Origin: Chloroflexota bacterium
GTDB taxonomy: Bacteria; Chloroflexota; Limnocylindria; QHBO01
DNA: 13,909 nucleotides
Assembly: GCA_013820865.1 (NCBI GenBank)
Contig: JACDHU010000017.1
Span: forward strand, 1 to 13,909
Reading direction: 5' to 3'
This document shows positions 1 to 7,218 of this stretch, in pieces. The translations under genes were made by a program, and so were the position numbers. Each line of letters starts with the position of its first letter. Position 1 is the first letter of the stretch. Below the pieces are notes generated by a model. That model was given only the letters and a program-made list of their open reading frames with translations. It was not told the DNA's origin and did no database searches.

Positions 1-2
1 CC

Positions 3-2075
3 GACACCGGTGCCCCCGTTCAGCAGGCGCATCCCGAAGTCGAGTGGCTGGCAGGTCGCCCGATCGTCGGGACGCTCGAGCAGGCACGCACCATCCGCGG
101 CGAGCTGTGGGAGGCACGCAGCGGCGCGTACGCCGCGGCGGCCGAGACGTTCCGGGCGCAGATCGAACATCTGGGAGGCACGGTCGCCTACGCCAGCACG
201 TCGGCGCCCCTGGTGTTCGTCGATCTTCCGGCGGGAAGTGTCGCCGCCGTGGCAGAACGCGCCGAGGTGCTCAGCCTGGGACTTGAGAGCACGTGGCGCA
301 CGTCAATGACCTCGGCCGGCCCGGGCGTCGGGGCGAACTGGACCAGCGGAAGTGGCGACCAGGGCAACGGGGTTCGCGTCGCCGTGGTCGAGTATCACAA
401 CGTGGCGACTTCGGGCGACCTCTCCGACCAGGTCGTCGCGAGCTACAGCACGACCGGGCAGCATGTGAACGGCGTCCATCCGACCTGGGTGGCGGGCGCC
501 ATCGGCAGCCGAAACTCCACGTGGGCCGGCGTGGCTCCGGGTGCCGACATCGTCAGCGCCAGCACGGGCGGCAACGCTTCGCCCAGCGTGTCGACCGATC
601 GCGCCATCATCGCCGCCGCCGACTGGGCGGTCGCTCCGGGCGGCGGTGATTCCGATGTCATCAATGCCAGCATCGGCCAGGACACCGCGACCGGGGCGGA
701 GGAGGCCCGTCGCTACTTCGACTCCATCGGCTGGGAGGACGGGCGCCTGGTCGTCGCGGCTTCCGGCAACTACTCGACCTTCGGCAACTGGGACGTCGTC
801 TCGCCGGGCACGGGCTACAACGTGCTGACGGTCGGCGGCGTCGACGACCGCAACACCGGCGGCGTGGGCGACGACCGCCTGTGGTTCGTACCCGGCTCGA
901 ATGGAGCGAACTACCGCGACCGGACCGATGCGTCCTGGAACCAGCACGGCGATTACAACAAGCCCAACCTGTCGGCGCCGGCCGTCAACGTGCGAACCGC
1001 GAACGGCACTATCGGCGATGGGACCAGCGTGGCCAGCCCGATCGTGGCGGGAGTCGCCGCACAGGTGATCGCAAGGCAGCCCAGTTTGGTGACGTGGCCG
1101 GAGGCAACGCGGGCCATCCTCATGGCGGGCGCGCTGCGGCGCAGCCCAATGCCCGGAGGTGGGTACAGCGCGGACCACGAGGGGGTCGGAAGCGCGTCCG
1201 CGATCTGGTCGAATCGGGCGCTCGACAACGGGCCCTACGGGGGCTGGACCATGGGAGCCATGCGCTCCGGTGACACAGTCACGCGCGACGTTCCCGTCAT
1301 CGCGGGCCAGCACCTCCAGGTGTCGCTCGCCTGGAGCAGCCACACATCCGGCGGTTCGAACACGGGCAAGGCGGACAACCTCATGGCCGACCTGGATCTC
1401 GTCGTGCGACAGCCGAACGGCGCAACGGTCGGGTCCTACTCGTTCGACAATTCCTACGAGACGGTGAAAGTGACCGCATCGAGCACCGGCACCATGCGCA
1501 TCACGGTGCGCCATGATCGGTTCGGTGCGGCCGAGGAGCCATACGGGCTGGCCTGGGCCCTGACGAGCCCCTATGGCGACACTGACAGCTCGAAGTTCTA
1601 CGCCGACATTCTGTGGATCACGAAAGAGGGCATCACGGTCGGCTGCGGTTCGGACCGATTCTGCCCGAGGGGCGAGGTCACCCGCGGGCAGATGGCCACC
1701 TTCCTGGTTCGGGCGCTGGACCTGCCGTCGACGAGCCGCGATTACTTCAGCGACGACAACACCAACAAGCATCACTCCAGCATCAATGCCCTGGCCGCGT
1801 CCGGCATCACGGTTGGCTGCGGCGGGACCAGATTCTGTCCGGATAGCACGGTCACCCGCGAGCAGATGGCCACCTTCCTGGTGCGTGCGCTTAACCTGCC
1901 ACCCACCAGCCGCGACTACTACTCCGATGACAACGATTCGATCCACGAGGCGCGGATCAACGCCCTCGCTGCCTCCGACATCACGCGTGGTTGCAGCGAC
2001 ACCACCTTCTGTCCGAGGGGCGCCGTGCTGCGCGAGCAGATGGCGGCCTTCCTGCGCCGTGCGCTCGCCAACTGA
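3..2075 (+). CDS. Secreted subtilase (S8) with C-terminal SLH-type repeats, 5' partial
   Basis: The frame is open to the left edge, so the start and signal peptide are missing; 690 residues are visible. An internal GTG at 213 is not the start, because upstream codons continue an I9-like propeptide (LGGTVAYASTSAPLVFVDLP). The subtilase core follows: His159 (477-479) in HPTWVAG, oxyanion Asn256 in AASGN (768-770) and Ser342 (1026-1028) in GTSVASP. At the catalytic Asp position (VRVAVVEYHN) the residue is Glu130 (390-392). A beta-rich domain like the C-terminal barrel of Kp43-type subtilases spans about residues 430-525. Three SLH-type repeats of 50-58 residues fill 532-690. The protein is probably exported and held at the cell surface. 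The S8 fold is clear; substrate is unknown and activity is uncertain because of the Glu. Confidence 0.9.
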   Translation, partial: DTGAPVQQAHPEVEWLAGRPIVGTLEQARTIRGELWEARSGAYAAAAETFRAQIEHLGGTVAYASTSAPLVFVDLPAGSVAAVAERAEVLSLGLESTWRTSMTSAGPGVGANWTSGSGDQGNGVRVAVVEYHNVATSGDLSDQVVASYSTTGQHVNGVHPTWVAGAIGSRNSTWAGVAPGADIVSASTGGNASPSVSTDRAIIAAADWAVAPGGGDSDVINASIGQDTATGAEEARRYFDSIGWEDGRLVVAASGNYSTFGNWDVVSPGTGYNVLTVGGVDDRNTGGVGDDRLWFVPGSNGANYRDRTDASWNQHGDYNKPNLSAPAVNVRTANGTIGDGTSVASPIVAGVAAQVIARQPSLVTWPEATRAILMAGALRRSPMPGGGYSADHEGVGSASAIWSNRALDNGPYGGWTMGAMRSGDTVTRDVPVIAGQHLQVSLAWSSHTSGGSNTGKADNLMADLDLVVRQPNGATVGSYSFDNSYETVKVTASSTGTMRITVRHDRFGAAEEPYGLAWALTSPYGDTDSSKFYADILWITKEGITVGCGSDRFCPRGEVTRGQMATFLVRALDLPSTSRDYFSDDNTNKHHSSINALAASGITVGCGGTRFCPDSTVTREQMATFLVRALNLPPTSRDYYSDDNDSIHEARINALAASDITRGCSDTTFCPRGAVLREQMAAFLRRALAN
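1596..2072 (+). repeat. Three tandem SLH-type repeats in the subtilase gene
   Basis: Repeats run at 1596-1742, 1743-1916 and 1917-2072. Each carries a Gly-Ile/Asp-Ile-Thr turn, a GC....FCP pair of cysteines, a (T)R.QMA.FL helix and a RAL end; repeats 2 and 3 open with a YFSDDN/YYSDDN stretch. The DNA is also repeated: the segment encoding R-(G/E)-QMATFL is nearly identical in the first two copies. The two Cys per repeat are suited to an extracellular disulfide. In other bacteria such repeats anchor proteins to the cell envelope. Confidence 0.85.
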
Positions 2076-2775
2076 CGTGCGGGCCCTGGCCGCGGGGCTC
2101 GCCATCCTGCTGGTGTCCTGCGCGCCGACGCCCGCGCCCTCGACCTCGCCATCTCCGTCGGGATCCGCGGCGGCGAGCGATTCAGCCACTCCGACCCTGA
2201 CCGCGACCACCACCCCCGCGCCATCCGAAACGGGCCTGGAGATTCCCGATCCCGGACAACCATTCGACCCCGAAGCCCTCCTCGAGGAGATGCGCACTTC
2301 TACCCGGCCGGACGGAGTTCCCGACGTCCTCCAGACCGAAGCCATCGCGACGCTTCTCGCCGATGCCATGTGGACCTTCGATGGCGGCGCATGGGACGCG
2401 ACATCCATCGGCGGCTCGTGCGGATCGAACACCTGCACGCTCGAAGTCGCGGGATCGCGGAACGACGGGGTCGGCGAAGACCTGTGGATCTTCGAGGTCG
2501 ACGCCTCGACGGGCGAGGTGAACGTCGTCAGCGCCGAGCTGCGGGCACTGCCGGAGGACCTGGTCGCAGATCTGGATGCGTTGGCGCGTGCCGAGGGAGA
2601 CGGCGGTGCGCTGGATGACCTGCTGCTGACCACGGCGCGATGGCTCCCTCCCCCGCAGGAGGATTCGTTCGCCCTCAGCTACCGATCAGGTGGCGAGGAG
2701 GGATCGTGCGCGGCTGAACTGACCGTCGACGCTCGGACTGGCACCATCGTGGACGAGGACTACACCAACTGCTGA
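2059..2775 (+). CDS. Putative lipoprotein of unknown function
   Basis: A 238-residue protein starting at GTG 2059, overlapping the subtilase end by 17 nt. A later GTG at 2077, just after the subtilase TGA, is an alternative start; the earlier one gives a more normal signal peptide (MRSPTDVRALAAGLAILLVSC is split here as MRSPTDVRALAAG then LAILLVSC). The lipobox is LVSC with Cys21. A Ser/Thr/Pro/Ala-rich linker follows to about residue 55, then a globular part with five Cys, the last one being the C-terminal residue. Two strands resembling the VDA.TG.(V/I) ending of PepSY-like units are visible (FEVDASTGEV and LTVDARTGTI), but I cannot assign the family. No clear ribosome binding site is seen, so translation is probably coupled to the protease gene, suggesting both products act outside the membrane. 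Confidence 0.8.
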   Translation: MRSPTDVRALAAGLAILLVSCAPTPAPSTSPSPSGSAAASDSATPTLTATTTPAPSETGLEIPDPGQPFDPEALLEEMRTSTRPDGVPDVLQTEAIATLLADAMWTFDGGAWDATSIGGSCGSNTCTLEVAGSRNDGVGEDLWIFEVDASTGEVNVVSAELRALPEDLVADLDALARAEGDGGALDDLLLTTARWLPPPQEDSFALSYRSGGEEGSCAAELTVDARTGTIVDEDYTNC

Positions 2776-2776
2776 G

Positions 2777-3202
2777 TCAGCCGATGTGCAGCGGCACGTC
2801 GCGACTCTCTCCATCGGTGATGCGCCAAGCACGCAGCGCTTGGGCTGGCGTCGCATCGGGATCGGACAGGCTGGCCAGCAGATAGAACGCGCCCGGGTAG
2901 CGAGCCTGACGTCGATCAGTCGGCGATGGGACCGCGGGCGTGTGGGTGTGCGAGTGGAAGATCGCGACCAGGTCCTCTCCGTCGTCATCGATGCGAAGCA
3001 CGATGCGCAGGAGATCATCGGGATGGACCGTGTACACGTACGGGCTCTGCTCCGCGTTGCGGGCGGGGTGGTACGCCGTCGCTCGGCCGCTGACCTCGTC
3101 GCCCGACAACAGCCCGCAGGCCTCGTTCGGAACCTCGGCTCGCGCATGGGCCAGCAGCTCTTCCGCAAGCCCCGGAGAAATCGTGAGGCCGGCGCTCACC
3201 AC
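2777..3202 (-). CDS. mec: Mec-like JAMM/MPN+ (M67) metalloprotease
   Basis: 141 residues, close to the size of mycobacterial Mec. The JAMM zinc signature is complete: Glu27 in PNEACGLLSG, His83 and His85 in HSH, Ser93 and Asp96 (H-x-H-x7-S-x2-D). In Mycobacterium tuberculosis Mec hydrolyses the CysO-cysteine adduct to release cysteine, and here the gene follows cysM and cysO as the last gene of the run. Two consecutive GTG codons (3202-3200, 3199-3197) can start it. The second overlaps the cysM TGA as GTGA, and a GGAAGG about 9 nt upstream of the first could be its ribosome binding site. Because this CysO ends GGSR, the enzyme may also trim the CysO precursor. The stop lies 1 nt from the stop of the convergent lipoprotein gene. 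Confidence 0.9.
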   Translation of the reverse strand: MVSAGLTISPGLAEELLAHARAEVPNEACGLLSGDEVSGRATAYHPARNAEQSPYVYTVHPDDLLRIVLRIDDDGEDLVAIFHSHTHTPAVPSPTDRRQARYPGAFYLLASLSDPDATPAQALRAWRITDGESRDVPLHIG

Positions 3203-4146
3203 AGGAGTGAACCTTCCAGCTCGACCTCGAGCTCATCGAGATCGCGCGTCCAGAGATCGGCCGAGAGGTACTTCCAGCCGCCATCAGCCAACAGGACGAC
3301 GACCGTCCCCGTCTCCATTTCACGCGCCACACGCACCGCCACCGCCACGGCCGCCCCGCACGACAGGCCGGCGAAGATGCCCTCGTCGCGCAGCAACCGT
3401 CGAAGGCCGATCACCGCGTCGCGATTGGTGACGAGGTACTTGTCATCGAGGACCGATTCGTCGAGCACCGGCGGGACGAACCCCTCGTCGAGCGAGCGAA
3501 GTCCCTGCACGCCCTCTCCGGGGAGAGGCTCGGCGGCGATGATGCGCACGCCGGGCCGCGCGCGCTTGAGAAACCGACCTACGCCCGTCAACGTCCCGCC
3601 CGTCCCGAGGCCGGCGACGAAGACATCGATCTCCGGTACCTGCTCCAGGATCTCGGGGCCGGTCGTGTCGAAGTGAACGCGGGGATTGGCTTCGTTGCCG
3701 TACTGGTACGGCATGAACAGGCGCGAGTCGGCATCGGCCAGGGATTGGGCCATGCGGATGGCGCCATTGCTGCCCTCCGCACCCGGCGAGAAGACGATCT
3801 CGGCTCCATACAGGCGCAACAGCTGCTCGCGCTCGGGAGTGGTGTTGTCGGGCATCACGATCCGGACCGGGTGACCCAGGCGCGACCCGATCATGGCCAG
3901 GCTGATACCGGTGTTGCCGCTCGACGGCTCCAGGATGGTCTGTCCAGGTTGCAGGGAGCCGTCCGCGAGCGCGGACTCGATCATGGCGCGCGCCACGCGA
4001 TCCTTGACGCTGCCGGTCGGGTTGTTGCCCTCGAGCTTGGCGAACAGGCGGACGCCGTCATGCGGCGCCAACCTGCGAAGCTCGACCATCGGCGTGTTGC
4101 CGATGACGGCTACGAGATCAGGTGCTGCGCCGACCGTTGCCGGCAT
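3196..4146 (-). CDS. cysM: CysM, O-phosphoserine/CysO-thiocarboxylate-dependent cysteine synthase
   Basis: 316 residues, PLP fold-type II. The PLP lysine is Lys48 in NPTGSVKDR, the substrate loop is PSSGNTGISLA (74-84), and the phosphate loop is GLGTGGT (179-185). It resembles M. tuberculosis CysM more than CysK: GEGVQGLRSLDEGFVP matches the CysM segment with Arg220, which recognises O-phosphoserine (Arg217 here), and the C-terminal GGWKYLS...LEGSLLW tail matches CysM. In that family the enzyme makes an aminoacrylate from O-phosphoserine and adds the CysO thiocarboxylate, giving CysO-cysteine. The start is ATG 4146, 4 nt after the cysO stop; the frame remains open to 4335 but that part lies within cysO. 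The gene is flanked by cysO and mec, as expected for the pathway. Confidence 0.93.
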   Translation of the reverse strand: MPATVGAAPDLVAVIGNTPMVELRRLAPHDGVRLFAKLEGNNPTGSVKDRVARAMIESALADGSLQPGQTILEPSSGNTGISLAMIGSRLGHPVRIVMPDNTTPEREQLLRLYGAEIVFSPGAEGSNGAIRMAQSLADADSRLFMPYQYGNEANPRVHFDTTGPEILEQVPEIDVFVAGLGTGGTLTGVGRFLKRARPGVRIIAAEPLPGEGVQGLRSLDEGFVPPVLDESVLDDKYLVTNRDAVIGLRRLLRDEGIFAGLSCGAAVAVAVRVAREMETGTVVVLLADGGWKYLSADLWTRDLDELEVELEGSLLW

Positions 4147-4150
4147 CGGT

Positions 4151-4426
4151 CTAGCGCGAGCCTCCGGCCATGGCGGGCAACAGGATGATCGTGTCGTCCG
4201 CGCCAACCGTCGTGTCGAGGCCATCGCGGTAACGGACATCGCGATCGTTGACATACACATTGATGAACTCGGAGAGCTTCCCGTCGGTCGTGACGCGATC
4301 ACGCAGCGCGGGGTGCTGGGCGAACAGATCGTCAAGCGCCGCGCTGACGGTCGCGCCGGTCACGTCGACCGTGCGGCGGCCATCGGTGTTCTCACGCAGG
4401 ACGGGTGGGATTCGGATCGTGCTCAC
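4151..4426 (-). CDS. cysO: CysO-like ubiquitin-fold sulfur carrier with GGSR tail
   Basis: 91 residues, beta-grasp MoaD/ThiS type. INVYVNDRDVRY and the end ILLPAMAGG closely match mycobacterial CysO. In that protein the final Gly is adenylated by MoeZ and turned into a thiocarboxylate that donates sulfur to CysM. Here the Gly88-Gly89 pair is followed by Ser90-Arg91 and then TAG, so the C-terminus must be trimmed before activation if the chemistry is conserved. The start is GTG 4426, overlapping the moeZ-like TGA as GTGA, with GAGGA (4433-4437) six nt upstream. No gene lies between it and the E1 or CysM partners. A molybdopterin role (MoaD) is less likely given the flanking cysM and mec. Confidence 0.9.
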   Translation of the reverse strand: MSTIRIPPVLRENTDGRRTVDVTGATVSAALDDLFAQHPALRDRVTTDGKLSEFINVYVNDRDVRYRDGLDTTVGADDTIILLPAMAGGSR

Positions 4427-5523
4427 GTGGGGTCCTCGTGATAGGGCGAGCCTTCGCCGCAGGTGGGGCAGGCGGGATCACGCCAGATGCGGACCTCGTC
4501 GAACGACGTGCCCATGGCATCGAACATCAGCAGCCTGCCGGCGAGCGTGTCGCCCGCGCCCAGGATGAGCTTGAAGACCTCGTTCGACTGAAGCAGCCCG
4601 ATGACTCCCGGCAGCACGCCCAGCACCCCCGCGACGGAACAGGCCGGTGCCAGCTCATCCGGCGGCTGGGTCGGATACATGCAGCGGTAGCACGGGCCCT
4701 CGAATGGCACGAACGTTGTGATCTGGCCATCCCAGCGGTAGATCGAGCCGTGGACCACGGGCTTGCGCAGCTTCACGGCCGCGTCGTTGAGGACGTAGCG
4801 CGTGTCAAAATTGTCGGTGCCGTCGACGATGACGTCATAGCCACTGATGAGCCGCTCCACGTTGCCGGCATCGAGCCGCTCGGCGTGCTTGACCACGACG
4901 GTCTCCGGGTTCAGGCCGCGGATGGTCAGCTCGCCCGAGTCGACCTTGCGCATGCCCAGCCGATCCGCCCCATGGAGCACCTGGCGCTGCAGGTTGGACT
5001 CCTCCACCAGGTCGTCATCGACCAGGCCGATGGTGCCCACGCCCGACGCCGACAGGTACAGCGCGGACGGCGAGCCGAGCGCCCCGGCGCCAATGAGCAG
5101 CACCTTCGCGTCAAGCAGCTTGCGCTGACCTTCCTGGCCGATCTCGGGGATCAGTGTCTGCCGCGCGTATCGACGCTGCTGCGCTGGCGTCAGGAGTGGT
5201 TCCTGCGGTTCGTTCCAGGCGCCGCCGGCGGTCTTCCAGTCGCCGATGGGAGCCTTCATGCTCACCACGTTGGTGTAGCCCATCTGGCTCAGCCACGCGG
5301 CCGCGCGGCCGCTCCGACCACCGACGGCGCAGTGCAGCAGCAGCGGGGCGTCCTTGTCCGGAGCCACCTCGGCGATGCGCTGAGCCACGTCGGCCAAGGG
5401 GAGCAGCGTGGCGCCGACGACGTGGCCGGCGTCCCACTCGTTCTGCTCGCGGACGTCGATGACGCGATGGCCATCGGCGGCGAGGGCAACCGCCTCGGTC
5501 GCGTTCACCTCGCGAAATGTCAT
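4423..5523 (-). CDS. moeZ: Rhodanese-ThiF/MoeB fusion (MoeZ-like E1 sulfurtransferase)
   Basis: 366 residues. The N-terminal rhodanese domain (about 1-105) has VIDVRE and the active loop HCAVGGRSG with Cys65. The E1-like ThiF/MoeB domain (about 112-366) has the GAGALG nucleotide loop (145-150), Arg180 in NLQRQ, Lys193, DGTDNF (Asp237 region) and two zinc CxxC pairs (Cys278/281 and 352/355), plus Cys295 in APACSVAG. Proteins of this class adenylate the Gly-Gly end of a ubiquitin-like carrier and replace AMP with sulfur from the rhodanese persulfide. The start is ATG 5523, overlapping the sufU TGA (ATGA), with AAAGGA about 9 nt upstream. The domain order is reversed relative to MoeZ, where rhodanese is C-terminal. 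The CysO gene directly downstream is the likely substrate. Confidence 0.92.
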   Translation of the reverse strand: MTFREVNATEAVALAADGHRVIDVREQNEWDAGHVVGATLLPLADVAQRIAEVAPDKDAPLLLHCAVGGRSGRAAAWLSQMGYTNVVSMKAPIGDWKTAGGAWNEPQEPLLTPAQQRRYARQTLIPEIGQEGQRKLLDAKVLLIGAGALGSPSALYLSASGVGTIGLVDDDLVEESNLQRQVLHGADRLGMRKVDSGELTIRGLNPETVVVKHAERLDAGNVERLISGYDVIVDGTDNFDTRYVLNDAAVKLRKPVVHGSIYRWDGQITTFVPFEGPCYRCMYPTQPPDELAPACSVAGVLGVLPGVIGLLQSNEVFKLILGAGDTLAGRLLMFDAMGTSFDEVRIWRDPACPTCGEGSPYHEDPT

Positions 5524-5942
5524 GAAACGGGTCCTTTCTGAAGCACATCGGCCTCGTCCGGCCAATGCGAGATCGCACCGGTCACGGCGCCCTGGAGCAC
5601 TTTGTAGCCGAGCAGCGCGCACTTGAGGCGCGCCGCGCCGATCGGCACACCGAGGTTCGCGACCACGTCTCGCGGATCCATGTCACGAACCTCGTCGAGC
5701 GTCATGCCCCGAAGCTCGTCGGTCATGATCGACGCCGATGCCTGGCTGATCGCACAGCCGCGACCGTCAAATGCGACATCGGCGACGCGCTGCTTCGATG
5801 CGTCCAGGACCAGGGTCATCGACATTTCGTCGCCGCACGTCGGGTTCGAATCGGCGAAGGCAAGGTCATGCGGATCGAGCGCGCCGTGATTATGCGGAGC
5901 TCGGTAGTGCTCGAGAATGAAGTCGCGGTACAGGTTGTCCAT
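5520..5942 (-). CDS. sufU: SufU, Fe-S assembly sulfurtransferase/scaffold
   Basis: 140 residues starting MDNLYRDFILEHY at ATG 5942, one nt after the sufS stop. The frame extends upstream to 5984 but only inside sufS. Conserved ligands are Cys36 and Asp38 in NPTCGDEM, Cys63 in GRGCAISQAS, and Cys108 in ARLKCALLGYKVL. The R-x-KCA.L motif and the long spacing before the third Cys are typical of SufU rather than IscU. In Firmicutes SufU is a zinc-dependent acceptor of sulfur from SufS. Its gene follows sufS here, and its stop overlaps the start of the MoeZ-like gene, so it sits at the join between the Fe-S and CysO halves of the operon. Confidence 0.93.
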   Translation of the reverse strand: MDNLYRDFILEHYRAPHNHGALDPHDLAFADSNPTCGDEMSMTLVLDASKQRVADVAFDGRGCAISQASASIMTDELRGMTLDEVRDMDPRDVVANLGVPIGAARLKCALLGYKVLQGAVTGAISHWPDEADVLQKGPVS

Positions 5943-5943
5943 C

Positions 5944-7203
5944 TCAGGCGGTTCCGAACGTGCGCTGCGTGACGCGGATGGCATCGGTCAGGCGAACGAT
6001 GTCGTCAAGATCGTTGTAGACGCTGAAGCTGGCGCGCGTGGTGGCCGGCAAGTCATAGCGCAGCATCACCGGCTGCGCGCAATGATGCCCGGCTCGGACG
6101 GCAACGCCCTCTCCATCCAGGATGGTTGCCACGTCGTGCGGATGGACGCCGTCGACCATGAAGCTGATGACCCCGGCATGCTCGTCGGAGTCGTCGGGGC
6201 CCAGGAAGCGGATGCCGGGCATGTCGCTCAGCGCCGCCCAGGCCTGATCGAACAGGAATCGCTCGTGCGCGCGCACCTTTGCCATACCGATGCCCTCGAG
6301 GTAGTCGATGGCCGCGGCCAGGCCGGCGGCCTCCGCGATGGCCGGCGTACCGGCCTCGAACTTCCACGGCACCTCGTTCCAATCAGCACCGTCGAGCGTG
6401 ACGCGCGTGATCATGCTGCCGCCTGTCATGAAGGGCGGCATCGCGTCGAGCAGGTCGCGGCGGCCCCATAGCGCGCCGATCCCGGACGGTCCGAACATCT
6501 TGTGGCCGGACAGAACCGCGAAATCGACATCGAGCGCGGCAACGTCAACGGGCATGTGCGGCACGCTCTGCGCCGCGTCCAGCAGGACCAGCGCGCCGGC
6601 CTCGTGCGCCATCCGAGTGATCTCGACGATCGGATTGATGGTGCCGAGGGCGTTGCTGACGTGGGTGACTGCCAGCAGCCGAGGGCCGCGCGCCAGCCGT
6701 GCGCGCAGGTCGTCGAGATCGAGGTGGCCGTCGTCGGTGATGGCGACGTACTCGATCCTTGCGCCGGTGGCCGCGGCCAGCTGCTGCCACGGGACCAGGT
6801 TTGCGTGATGCTCCATCTCGGTGGCCAGGATCAGGTCACCGGCGTGGAGGTTGGTCCGGCCCCAGCTGTACGCCACCAGGTTGATCGCCTCCGTGGCATT
6901 GCGGACGAAGACGACCTCGCGCGCGCTGGGGGCGCCGATGAACCGCGCCAGGGCATCTCGCGCCGCCTCGAAGCGATGCGTCGCATCCTCGCTCAGCTCG
7001 TAGATGCCGCGATGGACGTTTGCGTAGTGATGGGCGTAGGCATCGGCCACCGCATCGATGACGACGCGCGGCTTCTGAGACGACGCGGCCGAGTCGAGGA
7101 AGGAAAGCGGGCGACCCGTGCGGTGCGGGCGATCGAAGACCGGGAAATCGGCACGGAAAGCCGCACCATCGAGGACGCCGGGCTGTACGTGTGCGGTGAC
7201 CAT
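5944..7203 (-). CDS. sufS: SufS cysteine desulfurase
   Basis: 419 residues, a PLP fold-type I, group II desulfurase. Visible marks are NATEAINLVA, TEMEHHANLVPWQ, Asp209 in LLDAAQSVPH, the PLP Lys235 in LSGHKMFGPSG, and the persulfide Cys375 in RAGHHCAQP. The short loop around the Cys is the SufS rather than NifS/IscS type. It removes sulfur from L-cysteine, leaving alanine and an enzyme persulfide, normally handed to SufU. The start is ATG 7203, 15 nt after the sufC stop, without a strong ribosome binding site. The conserved start of the protein (FRADFPVF) is about 15 residues in, so a slightly later start cannot be excluded. Confidence 0.96.
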   Translation of the reverse strand: MVTAHVQPGVLDGAAFRADFPVFDRPHRTGRPLSFLDSAASSQKPRVVIDAVADAYAHHYANVHRGIYELSEDATHRFEAARDALARFIGAPSAREVVFVRNATEAINLVAYSWGRTNLHAGDLILATEMEHHANLVPWQQLAAATGARIEYVAITDDGHLDLDDLRARLARGPRLLAVTHVSNALGTINPIVEITRMAHEAGALVLLDAAQSVPHMPVDVAALDVDFAVLSGHKMFGPSGIGALWGRRDLLDAMPPFMTGGSMITRVTLDGADWNEVPWKFEAGTPAIAEAAGLAAAIDYLEGIGMAKVRAHERFLFDQAWAALSDMPGIRFLGPDDSDEHAGVISFMVDGVHPHDVATILDGEGVAVRAGHHCAQPVMLRYDLPATTRASFSVYNDLDDIVRLTDAIRVTQRTFGTA

Positions 7204-7218
7204 CGCTCTGTTCCGACG

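Noticed and set aside
303..2633. 776-codon open frame on the minus strand
   Set aside because: It lies antisense to the clear subtilase and lipoprotein genes, is full of low-complexity Arg/Val/Gly runs, and shows no domain; long antisense frames are usual in GC-rich coding DNA.
2781..2817. Inverted repeat CCGATG/CATCGG as a terminator
   Set aside because: A 6-bp stem with a 25-nt loop and no T-run, inside the mec coding sequence.
4147..4335. Upstream extension of the cysM frame
   Set aside because: The added residues are Ser/Thr/Arg-rich, lie wholly inside cysO and precede the normal CysM N-terminus; ATG 4146 fits the family.
4405..5541. 378-codon plus-strand frame
   Set aside because: Antisense to the rhodanese-ThiF gene, with His/Arg/Asp-rich composition typical of such shadows.
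5943..5984. Upstream extension of the sufU frame
   Set aside because: It overlaps the end of sufS and adds 14 residues not typical of SufU; MDNLYRDFI at 5942 is the standard start.
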